Source of the DNA: Variovorax sp. MHTC-1
GTDB lineage: Bacteria > Pseudomonadota > Gammaproteobacteria > Burkholderiales > Burkholderiaceae_C
Direction: 5' to 3'
Assembly (NCBI RefSeq): GCF_003984645.1
Contig: NZ_RWKI01000002.1
Coordinates: forward strand, 414,576-478,575
Length of the DNA stretch: 64,000 nucleotides
Made by a program: the position numbers and the translations under genes. The notes beneath the pieces were generated by a model. The model did no database searches, had not been told where the DNA came from, and worked only from the letters and a program-made list of their open reading frames with translations. Below, piece after piece: positions 8,823 to 17,710 of the stretch (position 1 is the first letter of the stretch; every line of letters starts with the position of its first letter).

Positions 8823-8834
8823 TCGCGACCGACG

Positions 8835-9983
8835 CTACAGCACGCGCCGCCCTTCGCGCCAGACGCCGCGCACCACCGCATGGCGCGACCCGTCGGGCAG
8901 CTCGGCCATGCGCACCTGCACCAGGTCGGCCCGCAGGCCGGCCTCGATCGCGCCGCGATCGTGCAGGCCGGTGGCCCGCGCCGGCGCGCGCGTGACGGTG
9001 TTCACCGCCTGCGGCAGCGTGAGGATCTCGTCCTCCACCAGCCTCATCACGGCGCCGAGCAGGCTGCTCGGCACGTAGTCGGAGGAAAGGATGTCGAGCA
9101 GGCCGCGGCGCGCCAGCTCGGCCGCCGCGACGTTGCCCGAATGCGAGCCGCCGCGCACGACGTTGGGCCCGCCCATCACGGTGGAGAGCCCGCGCTCGCG
9201 CGCCGCGCCAGCGGCGGCCAGCGTGGTCGGGAACTCGGACATGCTCGCGCCTTCCGCATGGGCCTGCTCGACGTGCGCCACGGTGGTGTCGTCGTGGCTC
9301 GCGAGCGCGATGCCGTGCGTTGCGCAGTAGTCGACGAAGTGGCGCCGGTGCGGCTCGGCGTACTTCGCCTGCAGCGTGGCTGCATGCGCGACCTGGCGCT
9401 CGAACTTCTCCTGGCTCCAGCCCTTCTTGCCGGTGTAGTAGATGCGCGCGACCTCCAGGTTTTCCCACTGGCGCTGGCCCGGCGTATGGTCCATCAGCGA
9501 GATCAGCGACACGCGCGGATGGCCGTGGAAAGGCTCGAAGAGCTCGATGGTGTTGGGTGCCGGCAGCTCGCAGCGCACGTGCAGGTGGTGGTCGGCGCGC
9601 AGCAGGTCGCGGGCGGTGCAGTTGTCGAGCGTGGCCAGCGTCTGGTTCCAGGTGCTGCCGCGCAGGCTGTCGGTATCGGCTTCGCCGACGCCCAGCGCAT
9701 CGAACACGGTGGTGATGCCGGCGGCGGCCACTTCGGCGTCATGCGCCAGGAGCGCCGGCAGCTCGGCCCACTGCACCTTCGGCCGCGGCATCAGGTGGCG
9801 CTCGAAGTTGTCGGTGTGGACCTCGACCAGGCCGGGCAGCAGGTAGTCGCCCTCGAGGTCGATGGTGGCTACGCCGGTGTGGCCGTTGTGCAGCGCCGCG
9901 ATGCGGCCGTCGGCGACCGAGAGGCTGCCGCGCACCACCTCGCCGGGCAGCACCATGCGGGCGTCCTTGAATACCGTGTTCAT
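8835..9983 (-). CDS. phnM: Alpha-D-ribose 1-methylphosphonate 5-triphosphate diphosphatase PhnM
   Basis: PhnM removes diphosphate from the ribose-phosphonate triphosphate made by PhnGHIL, giving the substrate of the C-P lyase PhnJ. The 382-residue protein shows amidohydrolase metal ligands in LLPGLVEVHTDNFERH (His56, Asp58), then ALASHDDTT and SSDYVPSSLL. Its ATG overlaps the phnL stop by four bases, so the two are translationally coupled. It is the last gene of the phnGHIJKLM operon. Confidence 0.95.
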   Translation of the reverse strand: MNTVFKDARMVLPGEVVRGSLSVADGRIAALHNGHTGVATIDLEGDYLLPGLVEVHTDNFERHLMPRPKVQWAELPALLAHDAEVAAAGITTVFDALGVGEADTDSLRGSTWNQTLATLDNCTARDLLRADHHLHVRCELPAPNTIELFEPFHGHPRVSLISLMDHTPGQRQWENLEVARIYYTGKKGWSQEKFERQVAHAATLQAKYAEPHRRHFVDYCATHGIALASHDDTTVAHVEQAHAEGASMSEFPTTLAAAGAARERGLSTVMGGPNVVRGGSHSGNVAAAELARRGLLDILSSDYVPSSLLGAVMRLVEDEILTLPQAVNTVTRAPARATGLHDRGAIEAGLRADLVQVRMAELPDGSRHAVVRGVWREGRRVL

Positions 9984-10696
9984 GCAGGGCTCCTGAAGTC
10001 GGCGACGTTGACGCGGCGTGTCGCAACTGCAGCGCCGACCTCGGCGTCGTGGAAGATGCCGACCATCGCCGCGCCGCGCGCCGCGGCCTCGCGGATCAGC
10101 TCGATCACGGTGCGGGTATTGGCCGCGTCGAGCGAAGCGGTCGGTTCGTCCAGCAGCAGCAGCGGCTTGGGCTTGATCATGTTGCGCGCGATGTTGATGC
10201 GCTGCTGCTCGCCGCCCGAGAAGGTGGCGGGCGGCAGATGCCACAGGCGTTCGGGAATGGAAAGGCGCGTGAGCCACCTGCGTGCCTCCTCGCGCGCCGC
10301 TTCGAGGGCGGCGGGGTCGTCGCCCGCGTCCTCGGCCAGCGGCTCGGCCACGACGTCGAGCGCCGGCACGCGCGGGATCACGCGCAGGAACTGGCTCACG
10401 TAGCCGATCGTGTCGCGGCGCAGCCGCACCAGCTCGCGCGGATCGGCCTCGGTCACCTCGACCGGTGCAGCGCCCGGCGGCTGCACCGTGATGCGGCCCG
10501 CGCTGGCGCGGTAGTTGGCATGGATGAGCTTGAGCAGCGTGCTCTTGCCCAGGCCCGAGGCGCCGTCGAGCACCACGCATTCGCCGGCCGAGACGCTGAG
10601 CTCGAGGCCCTCGAACACCGAGAGCTCGAGATGGTTCTGTTGATGGAGGGTGAAGCGCTTGGCCACGCCTCGGATCTGGAGCAGCGGAACGTTCAT
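9980..10696 (-). CDS. phnL: C-P lyase system ATPase-like protein PhnL
   Basis: The 238-residue ABC-type ATPase has Walker A GASGLGKST at residues 45-53, signature FSGGEQQRINIARNM and Walker B LLLLDEPTASLD. PhnL is needed with PhnGHI to join phosphonate to ribose triphosphate and docks on the C-P lyase core rather than on a transporter. It follows phnK by 59 bp, the largest gap in this operon. A GTG three codons upstream is an alternative start. Confidence 0.94.
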   Translation of the reverse strand: MNVPLLQIRGVAKRFTLHQQNHLELSVFEGLELSVSAGECVVLDGASGLGKSTLLKLIHANYRASAGRITVQPPGAAPVEVTEADPRELVRLRRDTIGYVSQFLRVIPRVPALDVVAEPLAEDAGDDPAALEAAREEARRWLTRLSIPERLWHLPPATFSGGEQQRINIARNMIKPKPLLLLDEPTASLDAANTRTVIELIREAAARGAAMVGIFHDAEVGAAVATRRVNVADFRSPA

Positions 10697-10755
10697 TTGA
10701 ATCACCTTCGTGCTGAGCACTGCGATGCGAGCCCCTTCGGGCGGCCGGGCGGGGC

Positions 10756-11538
10756 TCATGGTTGCAGTACCGAGGAAACGAGAAGCTGGGTGTAGGGATG
10801 CTGCGGGTCGTCCAGCACCTGGTCGGTGAGGCCGGCTTCGACCACGCGGCCTTTCTGCATCACCATCATGCGGTGCGCGAGCAGGCGCGCCACCGCGAGG
10901 TCGTGCGTGACCACGATGGCGGCGAGCTGCATCTGGCGCGTGAGCTGGCGCAGCAGGTCCAGCAGCCGCGCCTGCACCGAGACGTCGAGGCCGGAGGTCG
11001 GCTCGTCCATGAAGACCAGGCGCGGGCGCGTCACCAGGTTGCGCGCGATCTGCAGGCGCTGGCGCATGCCGCCGGAGAAGGTGCGCGGCGCATCGTCGAT
11101 GCGCTGCGGATCGATCTCCACGCGCTGCAGCCATTCCGATGCGGTAGCGCGCAGGCGTCCGTAGTGCCGCTCGCCGAGGCCCATCAGGCGTTCGCCGACG
11201 TTGGCGCCGGCCGAGACATCCATGCGCAGGCCGTCGGCGGCGTTCTGGTGCACGAAGCCCCAGTCGGTGCGCGCGAGCAGGCGCTGCTCGGCCTCGCTCA
11301 TCGCGAACACTTCCTGCAGGCCGCCGGTGCGGGTGTGGAACTGCACGCTGCCCTGGTCGGGCCGGCTGCGCGCCGCGACCGCATCGAGCAGCGTGGTCTT
11401 GCCGGAGCCCGACTCGCCGACCACGGCCAGCACCTCGCCGGGCCAGAGGTCGAAGGAAGCGTCGGCCAGCGCGACGCGATCGCCGTAGCGCTTGCCGATG
11501 CCGCGCACGCGCAGCAGGGGAAGGGTGGCGCTCTTCAT
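10756..11538 (-). CDS. phnK: C-P lyase core-associated ATPase PhnK
   Basis: The 260-residue protein has Walker A GESGSGKTT at residues 41-49, signature FSGGMRQRLQIARNL and Walker B LVFMDEPTSGLD. The C-terminus LDDPQHPYTQLL is like oligopeptide-type ATPases, as usual for PhnK. In the studied E. coli complex PhnK binds PhnJ of the PhnGHIJ core. Its start overlaps the phnJ stop by four bases. Confidence 0.95.
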   Translation of the reverse strand: MKSATLPLLRVRGIGKRYGDRVALADASFDLWPGEVLAVVGESGSGKTTLLDAVAARSRPDQGSVQFHTRTGGLQEVFAMSEAEQRLLARTDWGFVHQNAADGLRMDVSAGANVGERLMGLGERHYGRLRATASEWLQRVEIDPQRIDDAPRTFSGGMRQRLQIARNLVTRPRLVFMDEPTSGLDVSVQARLLDLLRQLTRQMQLAAIVVTHDLAVARLLAHRMMVMQKGRVVEAGLTDQVLDDPQHPYTQLLVSSVLQP

Positions 11539-12407
11539 TCCACCTCCGCCAGCTGCGGCGCCGGCATCGCCGCGCTCTGCTGCTGCCGCGACCGGCAATA
11601 GTCGGAATCCGAGCACACATGCATGCGCGTGCCGCTGTCGTCGGTGATCACCTCGTCGAGGAAGCTGTCGGTGGCACCGCACAGCGCGCAGGCCGCGTCC
11701 CAGCGCTGCACTTCGAAGGGATGGTCCTCGAAGCCCAGGCTTTCGACGGCGGTGTAGGGCGGCACCGCATAGATGCGCTTCTCGCGGCCGGCGCCGAAGA
11801 GCTGCAACGCGGGGTTCATGTGCATCTTGGGGTTGTCGAACTTGGGGATGGGCGAGGGCGACATCACGTAGCGCGCGTTGACCAGCACCGGGTAGTCGTA
11901 GGTGGTCGCGATGTGGCCGTAGCGCGCGATGTCCTCGTAGAGCTTGACGTGCATCAGGCCGTACTCGGCCAGCCCGTGCAGCGTGCGCGTCGCGGCCTCG
12001 CGCGGCTCCAGGCGCTGCATGGGCTCCGGCACCGGCACCTGGTAGACCAGCACCTGGCCCTCCGCCAGCGGCGCCTCGGGAATGCGGTGGCGGGTCTGGA
12101 TCAGCGTGGCGTCCCGCGTGCGCGTGGTGGTCGCCACGCCGGTGGTGCGCTCGAAGAAGCGCCGGATGTTGACCGCGTTGACGGTGTCGTCCGAGCCCTG
12201 GTCGATGACCTTGAGCACGTCCTGCGGCCCGATCACCGAGGCCGTGACCTGGATGCCGCCGGTGCCCCAGCCGTAGGGCAGCGGCATCTCGCGCGAGCCG
12301 AAGGGCACCTGGTAGCCGGGAATGGCCACGGCCTTCAAGATGGCGCGGCGGATCATGCGCTTGGTGCGCTCGTCGAGATAGGCGAAATTGATGTGCATCT
12401 CGGTCAT
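11535..12407 (-). CDS. phnJ: Carbon-phosphorus lyase PhnJ
   Basis: PhnJ is the radical SAM enzyme that splits the C-P bond, releasing an alkane and a cyclic ribose phosphate. The 290-residue protein has the unusual Cys array C240-x2-C243-x21-C265-x5-C271, one residue offset from E. coli C241, C244, C266 and C272. The glycine radical site aligns at Gly31 (AIPGYQVPFGSREMPLPYGW). All catalytic residues are therefore present. Four-base overlaps join it to both phnI and phnK. Confidence 0.97.
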   Translation of the reverse strand: MTEMHINFAYLDERTKRMIRRAILKAVAIPGYQVPFGSREMPLPYGWGTGGIQVTASVIGPQDVLKVIDQGSDDTVNAVNIRRFFERTTGVATTTRTRDATLIQTRHRIPEAPLAEGQVLVYQVPVPEPMQRLEPREAATRTLHGLAEYGLMHVKLYEDIARYGHIATTYDYPVLVNARYVMSPSPIPKFDNPKMHMNPALQLFGAGREKRIYAVPPYTAVESLGFEDHPFEVQRWDAACALCGATDSFLDEVITDDSGTRMHVCSDSDYCRSRQQQSAAMPAPQLAEVE

Positions 12408-13501
12408 TCATCGTCTCCCTGGTAAGAGGGCGCGCTGCGCATCCGGCGCACCAGCTCCAGCTCGGACTGGAAGTCCACGTAGTGCGGCAGCTTCAGGTGC
12501 TGCACGAAGCCGGAGGCTTCGAGGCTGTCGCTGTGCGAGAGCACGAACTCCTGCATCTGCGCCGGCGATTCGACGGCTTCGCCGAGCTCGTCGGCGCGCA
12601 GCGCGCGGTCGACCAGGCTCATCGCCATCGCCTTGCGCTCGCTGTGGCCGAAGGCGAGGCCGTACCCGCGCGTGAACTGCGGCGGCTCGGTCTTGCTGCC
12701 GGCGAACTGGTTGACCATCTCGCACTCGGTGATCTCCATGTCGCCGATCGAGATCGCAAAGCCCAGCTCCTCGGGCTCGATCTCGAGCGCGACGCTGCCG
12801 AAGCGGATCTCGCCGACGAAGGGGTGGCTGTGCGAATAGCCGCGCTGCGTGGAGTAGGCCATCGCGAGCAGAAAGCCTTCGTCGCCGCGCGCGAGGTTCT
12901 GCAGGCGCGTCGCGCGCGCAGCCGGAAAGCGCAGCGGCTCGCGCGTCAGGTCCACCGGGGCGGGGTCGCCGGGCGGCTCGGGACGGGTCTCGATCAGGCC
13001 TTCGCGGTTGAGAAGATCCACCACGCGCGGCGTGGCCGCGGGCGTGTCGACGGGCGCCGCAGGTGCGGCCGCTTGGCGAGCGGCACCATCGCCGCTCGCG
13101 AGCAGCGTGAAGTCGAGCAGGCGCTGCGTGTAGTCGTAGGTCGGCCCCAGCACCTGCCCGCCGGGCAGGTCCTTGAAGGTGGCGGAGATGCGGCGGTCGA
13201 GCTGCATGCGCGCGGTGTCCAGCGGCACGCTGGTGCCCAGGCGCGGCAGCGTGGCGCGGTAGGCGCGCAAGAGGAAGATGGCTTCGACCAGGTCGCCCGA
13301 GGCCTGCTTGATCGCGAGCGCGGCGAGCTCGGGGTCGTAGACCGAGCCTTCGGTCATCACGCGGTCGACCGCGAGCTTGAGCTGCTCGCGGATCTGCGCA
13401 ACCGAGAGCTCGGGCGTGGCCGGATCGCCGCGGCGCTGCTCGGCCAGCAAGCGGTAGCTGTGGAGGATGGCGGCTTCGCCACCTTTGACTGCAACGTACA
13501 T
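12404..13501 (-). CDS. phnI: C-P lyase complex subunit PhnI
   Basis: The 365-residue protein starts MYVAVKGGEAAILHSYRLL, the typical PhnI N-terminus. PhnI is a nucleosidase that, with PhnG, H and L, replaces adenine on ATP with phosphonate. It belongs to the PhnG2H2I2J2 core. Motifs such as LDRRISATFKDLPGGQVLGP and HVKLPHYVDFQSE-like endings support the call. An alanine-rich insert near residue 150 looks like a lineage-specific loop. It starts two bases after the phnH stop. Confidence 0.95.
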   Translation of the reverse strand: MYVAVKGGEAAILHSYRLLAEQRRGDPATPELSVAQIREQLKLAVDRVMTEGSVYDPELAALAIKQASGDLVEAIFLLRAYRATLPRLGTSVPLDTARMQLDRRISATFKDLPGGQVLGPTYDYTQRLLDFTLLASGDGAARQAAAPAAPVDTPAATPRVVDLLNREGLIETRPEPPGDPAPVDLTREPLRFPAARATRLQNLARGDEGFLLAMAYSTQRGYSHSHPFVGEIRFGSVALEIEPEELGFAISIGDMEITECEMVNQFAGSKTEPPQFTRGYGLAFGHSERKAMAMSLVDRALRADELGEAVESPAQMQEFVLSHSDSLEASGFVQHLKLPHYVDFQSELELVRRMRSAPSYQGDDE

Positions 13502-13503
13502 GC

Positions 13504-14139
13504 TCAGTGTTCCAGCTCGATGTGCGTTGTGCGCGGCAGGCCGACGATCTGGTGCTCGGTGGCGAGGAACAGGTCGACGCCGCGCGGGAAGGCCGCCTGC
13601 TGCGCGGCGCGCTGGGCAATCAGCTTTTCGGCGCGCTCGGGCGGCAGGCCGTCGACGCACAGGCGCGTCTCGGTACGGATGCCGGGGCCGCGCAGGGTCC
13701 AGCCTTCCGAGTCGTCGCCATCGGCCAGCGAGGGCACGTCCACCACGCAGGTGGCGGACTGGTCGGGGCAGGTGTCGCTGCCCTGGGCGAAGCGCTCGAG
13801 CGCGGGCGCCTCGTCGCCGCCGGCGATCCAGGCGAACTGGGCCTGCGACGGGTCCTCGACGATCACGCAGCCGCAATGGAAGCGCAGCCAGGCCGCGGCA
13901 TCGCTCTTCGCCAGTGTTGGCGAGAGCCAGAGCTTGCAGTCCGGATCGAGCAGCGCGAGCAGCAGCGCGGCCGAAGCCGCGTGCCCGTGCCGAGGCACTT
14001 CGGCATCGTGCGGCAAGTCGACGATGCGGCCCGGATGCGAGAGCGCTTCCAGCGCGGCGCGGAACACGGCCTGGCTGCCGAGCGCGAGATCCGAGAAGCC
14101 GGCGCCGACCTTAGAGAGATCGGTGGTGGTCCTGTTCAT
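13504..14139 (-). CDS. phnH: C-P lyase complex subunit PhnH
   Basis: The 211-residue protein starts MNRTTTDLSKVGAGFSDLA and carries the family stretches SQAVFRAALEALSHPGRIV and RGVDLFLATEHQIVGLPRTT. PhnH is a PLP-fold-like subunit without PLP that is required for the phosphonate-ribosylation step and is part of the core complex. Its start overlaps the phnG stop by four bases. Confidence 0.94.
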   Translation of the reverse strand: MNRTTTDLSKVGAGFSDLALGSQAVFRAALEALSHPGRIVDLPHDAEVPRHGHAASAALLLALLDPDCKLWLSPTLAKSDAAAWLRFHCGCVIVEDPSQAQFAWIAGGDEAPALERFAQGSDTCPDQSATCVVDVPSLADGDDSEGWTLRGPGIRTETRLCVDGLPPERAEKLIAQRAAQQAAFPRGVDLFLATEHQIVGLPRTTHIELEH

Positions 14140-14651
14140 TCGCTGTCCTCCTCGCTGCCATCGATACCGCCGGCTTCGCGCGCAACGGTGAAGAACTCGA
14201 CCTTGCTGCCTTGCGCACGCGCATGGCGCTCGGCGCGCTCGCGGGCCAGGTGCTTGCGCACCGGCGCGAGCAGCTGCGCGTCGAGCGCCTCCTGCTGCGC
14301 CGGATCCTGCAGCAGCGCATCGGCCACCGCCGCGAGCTGGGCCTGCCGGTGCGAACGGCCCAGCACATAGCCGACGCCGACGGCCGCGCCTTCGTGTGCG
14401 ACGCCGTGCAGGCGCAGCGCACAGCGCGTGACCGTGATCTCGCCCAGGTTGAAGCGCTCGCCCGTGCCGCCGGCGCGGCCCTGGACCATCATGAGGCCCG
14501 TCTCGGGCGCGCGCAGCCACTGGGGCGTACGCCGGGCGTGCTCGCCCAGCGCCGGCTCCAGCATCGAAAGCGGCGCCCGCGCGAGCACGGCCATCCACTG
14601 CGCGCGGCTCGGCGGCCGGCGCGCAGGGTGGTTGTCAAAGGCATGAAACAT
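14136..14651 (-). CDS. phnG: C-P lyase complex subunit PhnG
   Basis: The 171-residue protein has the PhnG patterns RAQWMAVLARAPLSMLEPAL and FNLGEITVTRCALRL, with GVGYVLGRSHRQAQLAAVAD. The first ATG giving a normal N-terminus is at 14651. It is the first gene of phnGHIJKLM and is divergent from phnF, with a PhnF-like palindrome between them. PhnG forms the base of the PhnGHIJ complex. Confidence 0.94.
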   Translation of the reverse strand: MFHAFDNHPARRPPSRAQWMAVLARAPLSMLEPALGEHARRTPQWLRAPETGLMMVQGRAGGTGERFNLGEITVTRCALRLHGVAHEGAAVGVGYVLGRSHRQAQLAAVADALLQDPAQQEALDAQLLAPVRKHLARERAERHARAQGSKVEFFTVAREAGGIDGSEEDSE

Positions 14652-14672
14652 GGGGGTGCTAATCTGGGAAAG

Positions 14673-14684
14673 TTGTATAGACAA
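14673..14684. promoter_or_regulatory. Candidate PhnF operator between phnG and phnF
   Basis: TTGTATAGACAA is palindromic except at the two central mismatch positions and lies in the 77-bp divergent region. A closely related site precedes phnC (3298-3309). Known PhnF operators contain a TATAGAC core. One bound repressor here could control phnG and phnF at once. Confidence 0.62.
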
Positions 14685-14728
14685 ATCGAACAACTGGCGC
14701 CAGCTTAGGGCGCACGCATGTAGCTTTC

Positions 14729-15484
14729 ATGACAGCCATCACGACTTCTCCCGACCCGCTTCCGGCGCGCGCAGCGCGCGACAGTTTCTGGACCCGCATC
14801 GCGGCCGAGCTGGCCGAATCGATCGCCCGCGGCATCTACCCGCCTGGCCAGCGCCTGCCCTCGGAGCACGCGCTGGCCGAACAGTTCGGCGTCAACCGCC
14901 ACACCATCCGCCGCTCGCTCGCCAGCCTCAGCAGCCAGGGCCTGCTGCGCGTGACGCAGGGCAGCGGCACCTACGTGGAGGAGTTCGCGGTCGACCTGGT
15001 GCTGGCCAAGCGCACGCGGCACCACCAGAGCATGGCGCTGGCGGGGATGCGCGGCGCCCTGCGCGTGCTGGCATCGAGCACGGTGCGCGCCACGTCCGCG
15101 CAGGCGCGCGCGCTGCAGCTGCCCGCGCGCAGCACGCTGCTGCGGCTGCAGGTGCTGGGCGAGGCCGAGCAGCAGCCGCTGCACATCAGCGAGCGCTTCT
15201 TTCCGCTGCCGCGTTTCGAGCAGCTCGATGCGGTGGTGCGCGAGACCGGCTCCATCACCGCGGCCTTTGCCGCGCACGGCGTGCACGACTACACGCGGCA
15301 CGAGAGCCGCATCACGGCGCAGATGCCCGAGCCCGAGGTGGCGGCACAGCTGCGGCAGCCGGCCGCGCGGCCGGTGCTCTTCGTCGAGAGCGTCAACGTG
15401 GACACCGAAGACGTGCCCATCGAGTTCGCGCGGGCCTGGTTCGCGGGCGATCGAGTCACATTGACGGTAACGCACGATGAGTGA
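14729..15484 (+). CDS. phnF: GntR-family phosphonate repressor PhnF
   Basis: The 251-residue protein has a GntR winged helix (GIYPPGQRLPSEHALAEQFG then VNRHTIRRSLASLSSQGLL, about residues 35-75) and a C-terminal UTRA effector domain with LRLQVLGEAEQQPLHISERF. PhnF proteins repress phosphonate genes. The position divergent from phnG and the palindromes before phnG and phnC fit that role. A dispersed hairpin repeat begins directly after its TGA stop. Its effector is not known here. Confidence 0.93.
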   Translation: MTAITTSPDPLPARAARDSFWTRIAAELAESIARGIYPPGQRLPSEHALAEQFGVNRHTIRRSLASLSSQGLLRVTQGSGTYVEEFAVDLVLAKRTRHHQSMALAGMRGALRVLASSTVRATSAQARALQLPARSTLLRLQVLGEAEQQPLHISERFFPLPRFEQLDAVVRETGSITAAFAAHGVHDYTRHESRITAQMPEPEVAAQLRQPAARPVLFVESVNVDTEDVPIEFARAWFAGDRVTLTVTHDE

Positions 15485-15587
15485 AATGTTGCTCTCCCCC
15501 AGGCTTCGCGCACTTCGTGTCGCTACGCCAACCCCCTCACCGGGGGCAACACCGACGGCCCGGCAAAGCCGGTTCCGTGGTGTTCCT
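15485..15587 (+). repeat. Dispersed two-hairpin repeat, copy B (after phnF stop)
   Basis: This copy starts AATGTTGCTCTCCCCCAGGC right after the phnF stop and contains the hairpins CCCCCTCACCGGGGG and CCGGCAAAGCCGG. It shares its first bases with copy C at 58933, including the base-for-base junction with the TGA stop. It lies between phnF and the DUF1045 gene. Confidence 0.82.
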
Positions 15588-15643
15588 GGAATGAGCCTCG
15601 CGCTTCACGTGTCGCGTGTCACGCGATGCCTCGTGGAGAACTG

Positions 15644-16342
15644 ATGCACATGAACCGCTGGGCCGTCTACTTCGCGCCGCGCCTCGACAGCGCCTGGTGG
15701 CGCGCCGGCAGCCGCTGGCTCGGACGCTGCGCCTCGCGGCTCGAGCCGCTGCCGCAGGCGCCGCTGCCGGGCGTGCCCGCGCCCGAGCTGCATCGGCTGA
15801 CGAAGGCGCCGCGGCGCTACGGCTGGCATGCGACGCTCAAGGCGCCCTTCGCGCTGGCGCCGGGCGCCGATGCCGAGCAGCTGCGCGCCGGATTGCGCAG
15901 CATCTGCGAGGACTTCGAGCCCTTCGCGATGCCCGCGTTGAAGGTCGCGATGCTCGACGACTTTCTGGCGCTGGTGCCCGGGGTCGGCAGCCGCGCGATC
16001 GAGGACATCGCTGCCGCCTGCGTGACGCGCCTGCACGCACTGGCCGCGCCGCCGGCGCCGGCCGAGATCGAACGCCGCCGCGCGGCCGGCCTCACGCAAG
16101 AGGAAGACGCGCTGCTGCTGCGCTGGGGCTATCCCTTCGTGCTGGAGCGCTTCCGCTTCCATCTCTCGCTCACGGGAACGCTGCGCGATGCGGCGCCGTC
16201 GATCGTGCAGGCCATCGAGGATGCGGCGCGCGAGCGCTTCGCCGGCTTGCCCGCCTGCCGTTTCGACACGCTCTCGCTGTTCGCCGAACCCAGGCCCGGC
16301 GCGGACTTCGTGCTGCTCGAACAGATGGAGCTCGGGCAATGA
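15644..16342 (+). CDS. DUF1045 phosphonate-associated protein, 2H-phosphoesterase-like
   Basis: The 232-residue protein belongs to the DUF1045 family found beside phnN and phnM. Two histidine motifs, WHATLKAPF (His62) and FHLSLTG (His173), match the paired HxT/HxS pattern of 2H phosphoesterases. A role on cyclic ribose phosphates, the products of C-P cleavage, is attractive but inferred. I chose the ATG at 15644 because GGAG stands just upstream; 15626 and 15650 are alternatives. Its stop overlaps the phnN start by four bases. Confidence 0.82.
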   Translation: MHMNRWAVYFAPRLDSAWWRAGSRWLGRCASRLEPLPQAPLPGVPAPELHRLTKAPRRYGWHATLKAPFALAPGADAEQLRAGLRSICEDFEPFAMPALKVAMLDDFLALVPGVGSRAIEDIAAACVTRLHALAAPPAPAEIERRRAAGLTQEEDALLLRWGYPFVLERFRFHLSLTGTLRDAAPSIVQAIEDAARERFAGLPACRFDTLSLFAEPRPGADFVLLEQMELGQ

Positions 16343-16911
16343 AAGGGCAGTTGGTCTACGTGATGGGGCCCTCCGGCGCCGGCAAGGACAGCCTCCTGGC
16401 CTGGCTCGAGGACCATCTGCCGCCGCACATGCCGATGCACCTGGCGCGCCGCACGATCACGCGGCCGCCTCGGTCCGGCGACGAGCAGCACCACAGCGTG
16501 AGCGCGCAGGCCTTCGAGCAGCTCAACGAAGCGCAGGCCTTCGCCTTCGACTGGCAGGCCAACGGCCTGCGCTACGGCGTGCGCCACGACGAGCTCTCGC
16601 CCCTGCACCTGGGCAAGTGGGTGATCGTGAACGGGTCGCGCGCCTACCTGCCGCAGGCCCTCGAGAGGTTTCCGCATCTGACGGTGGTGTATGTGACGGC
16701 CAGCATCGAGGTGCTGCGCCAGCGCCTGCTGGCGCGCGGGCGCGAGACGCCGGTGATGGTCGATGCCCGCGTGCGTCGGGCCCTGGCGTTCAAGGCGCCG
16801 GCGCATGCCATCGAGGTGCGCAACGACGGCGCGCTGGCCGAGGCCGGGGCGCAGCTGCTGCAGGCCTTCGAGCGGCTGCAGCGCCCGGCTTCGCTCAGAA
16901 GCGCGCCTTGA
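16339..16911 (+). CDS. phnN: Ribose 1,5-bisphosphate phosphokinase PhnN
   Basis: PhnN phosphorylates ribose 1,5-bisphosphate to PRPP, returning the C-P lyase product to nucleotide metabolism. The 190-residue protein has the P-loop GPSGAGKD at residues 10-17 and guanylate-kinase-like features (ITRPPRSGDEQHHSVS, then GLRYGV). It is coupled to the DUF1045 gene by an ATGA overlap. Its last 17 bp overlap the end of the convergent outer-membrane protein gene. Confidence 0.93.
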   Translation: MKGQLVYVMGPSGAGKDSLLAWLEDHLPPHMPMHLARRTITRPPRSGDEQHHSVSAQAFEQLNEAQAFAFDWQANGLRYGVRHDELSPLHLGKWVIVNGSRAYLPQALERFPHLTVVYVTASIEVLRQRLLARGRETPVMVDARVRRALAFKAPAHAIEVRNDGALAEAGAQLLQAFERLQRPASLRSAP

Positions 16912-17710
16912 CGAAGGCCGAGGGCCCCTTCAGCCTGACCTTCAGGCGCGCGGTGCTGCTGATGCTGTCGATGTCGCGCCTGAGATCGATCTGGCTCACG
17001 CCGTAGGACAGCACCAGGCCGACGTTCTTGATCGGGAACCACTCGACGCCGAGGGCCGCGTTGTAGATATGACCGTGCAGCCCACTGCCGCCCTTGCGCA
17101 CCCCAGAGGCATCGGCGAACAGGCGCAGGTCCGGCGTGATGGCATGGCGCACGCCGATTTCGAGCAGCGGCGCGAAGGCGTCGTCGCTGTCGTGCTGATT
17201 GAAGGTGGTTGTGGCCCCGTTCACGCCGGCGATGGCACTGGTGTCGAGGGTTGCCTTGTAGTACGCCACACCGGCGCCGAGGCCCAGCACCGTGTTGCCC
17301 GAGCCGATCCACCACTTGTAGGCGATCTTGGCGAACTCCAGCTTGGTCGAGAAATTGACGTTGGCCAAGGCGGTGACCGAGGTCGGTCCGAACGCGAAGC
17401 TGTCGGCGAAGCCGGTGCCGTAGTCGCGCTTGAAGCGGTAGTAGTCGAGCGACAGGCCCTGGCTGTCGCCCAGCAGGATGTCGGCCGTGATGCGCGGCAT
17501 AGTCACGTCGCTGGCCTTGATGTCGCCCGGGTCCAGCCGGCCGTAGGGCGTGTTCAGCGAGGCATTGAAGGTGGGGTCGGCATTGAAGGCGCCGACCGAG
17601 AAGCTGAAGCGGTCGAGGGCCGGCGAGGGTTCGGCCAGCGCCGGGGTGGCAGCGAGGAGGCCGGCGCCGGCCACGGCCGCTGCAAGGGCGCACAAACGCG
17701 TCGAAGACAT
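16895..17710 (-). CDS. Outer-membrane beta-barrel protein
   Basis: The 271-residue protein has a signal peptide cleaved near TPALA-EP. Alternating beta-strand patterns run through the mature part and end with a C-terminal phenylalanine (AFVKARF), the usual outer-membrane insertion signal. OmpW-like features include GLGAGVAYYKATLD and AALGVEWFPIKNVGLVLSYG. No ligand can be named. The start at 17710 is set by the signal peptide. Confidence 0.75.
   Translation of the reverse strand: MSSTRLCALAAAVAGAGLLAATPALAEPSPALDRFSFSVGAFNADPTFNASLNTPYGRLDPGDIKASDVTMPRITADILLGDSQGLSLDYYRFKRDYGTGFADSFAFGPTSVTALANVNFSTKLEFAKIAYKWWIGSGNTVLGLGAGVAYYKATLDTSAIAGVNGATTTFNQHDSDDAFAPLLEIGVRHAITPDLRLFADASGVRKGGSGLHGHIYNAALGVEWFPIKNVGLVLSYGVSQIDLRRDIDSISSTARLKVRLKGPSAFVKARF

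Noticed and set aside
14694..14703. CTGGCGCCAG palindrome near the PhnF site
   Set aside because: It is a GC-rich palindrome likely to arise by chance, and is not shared with the phnC upstream region.
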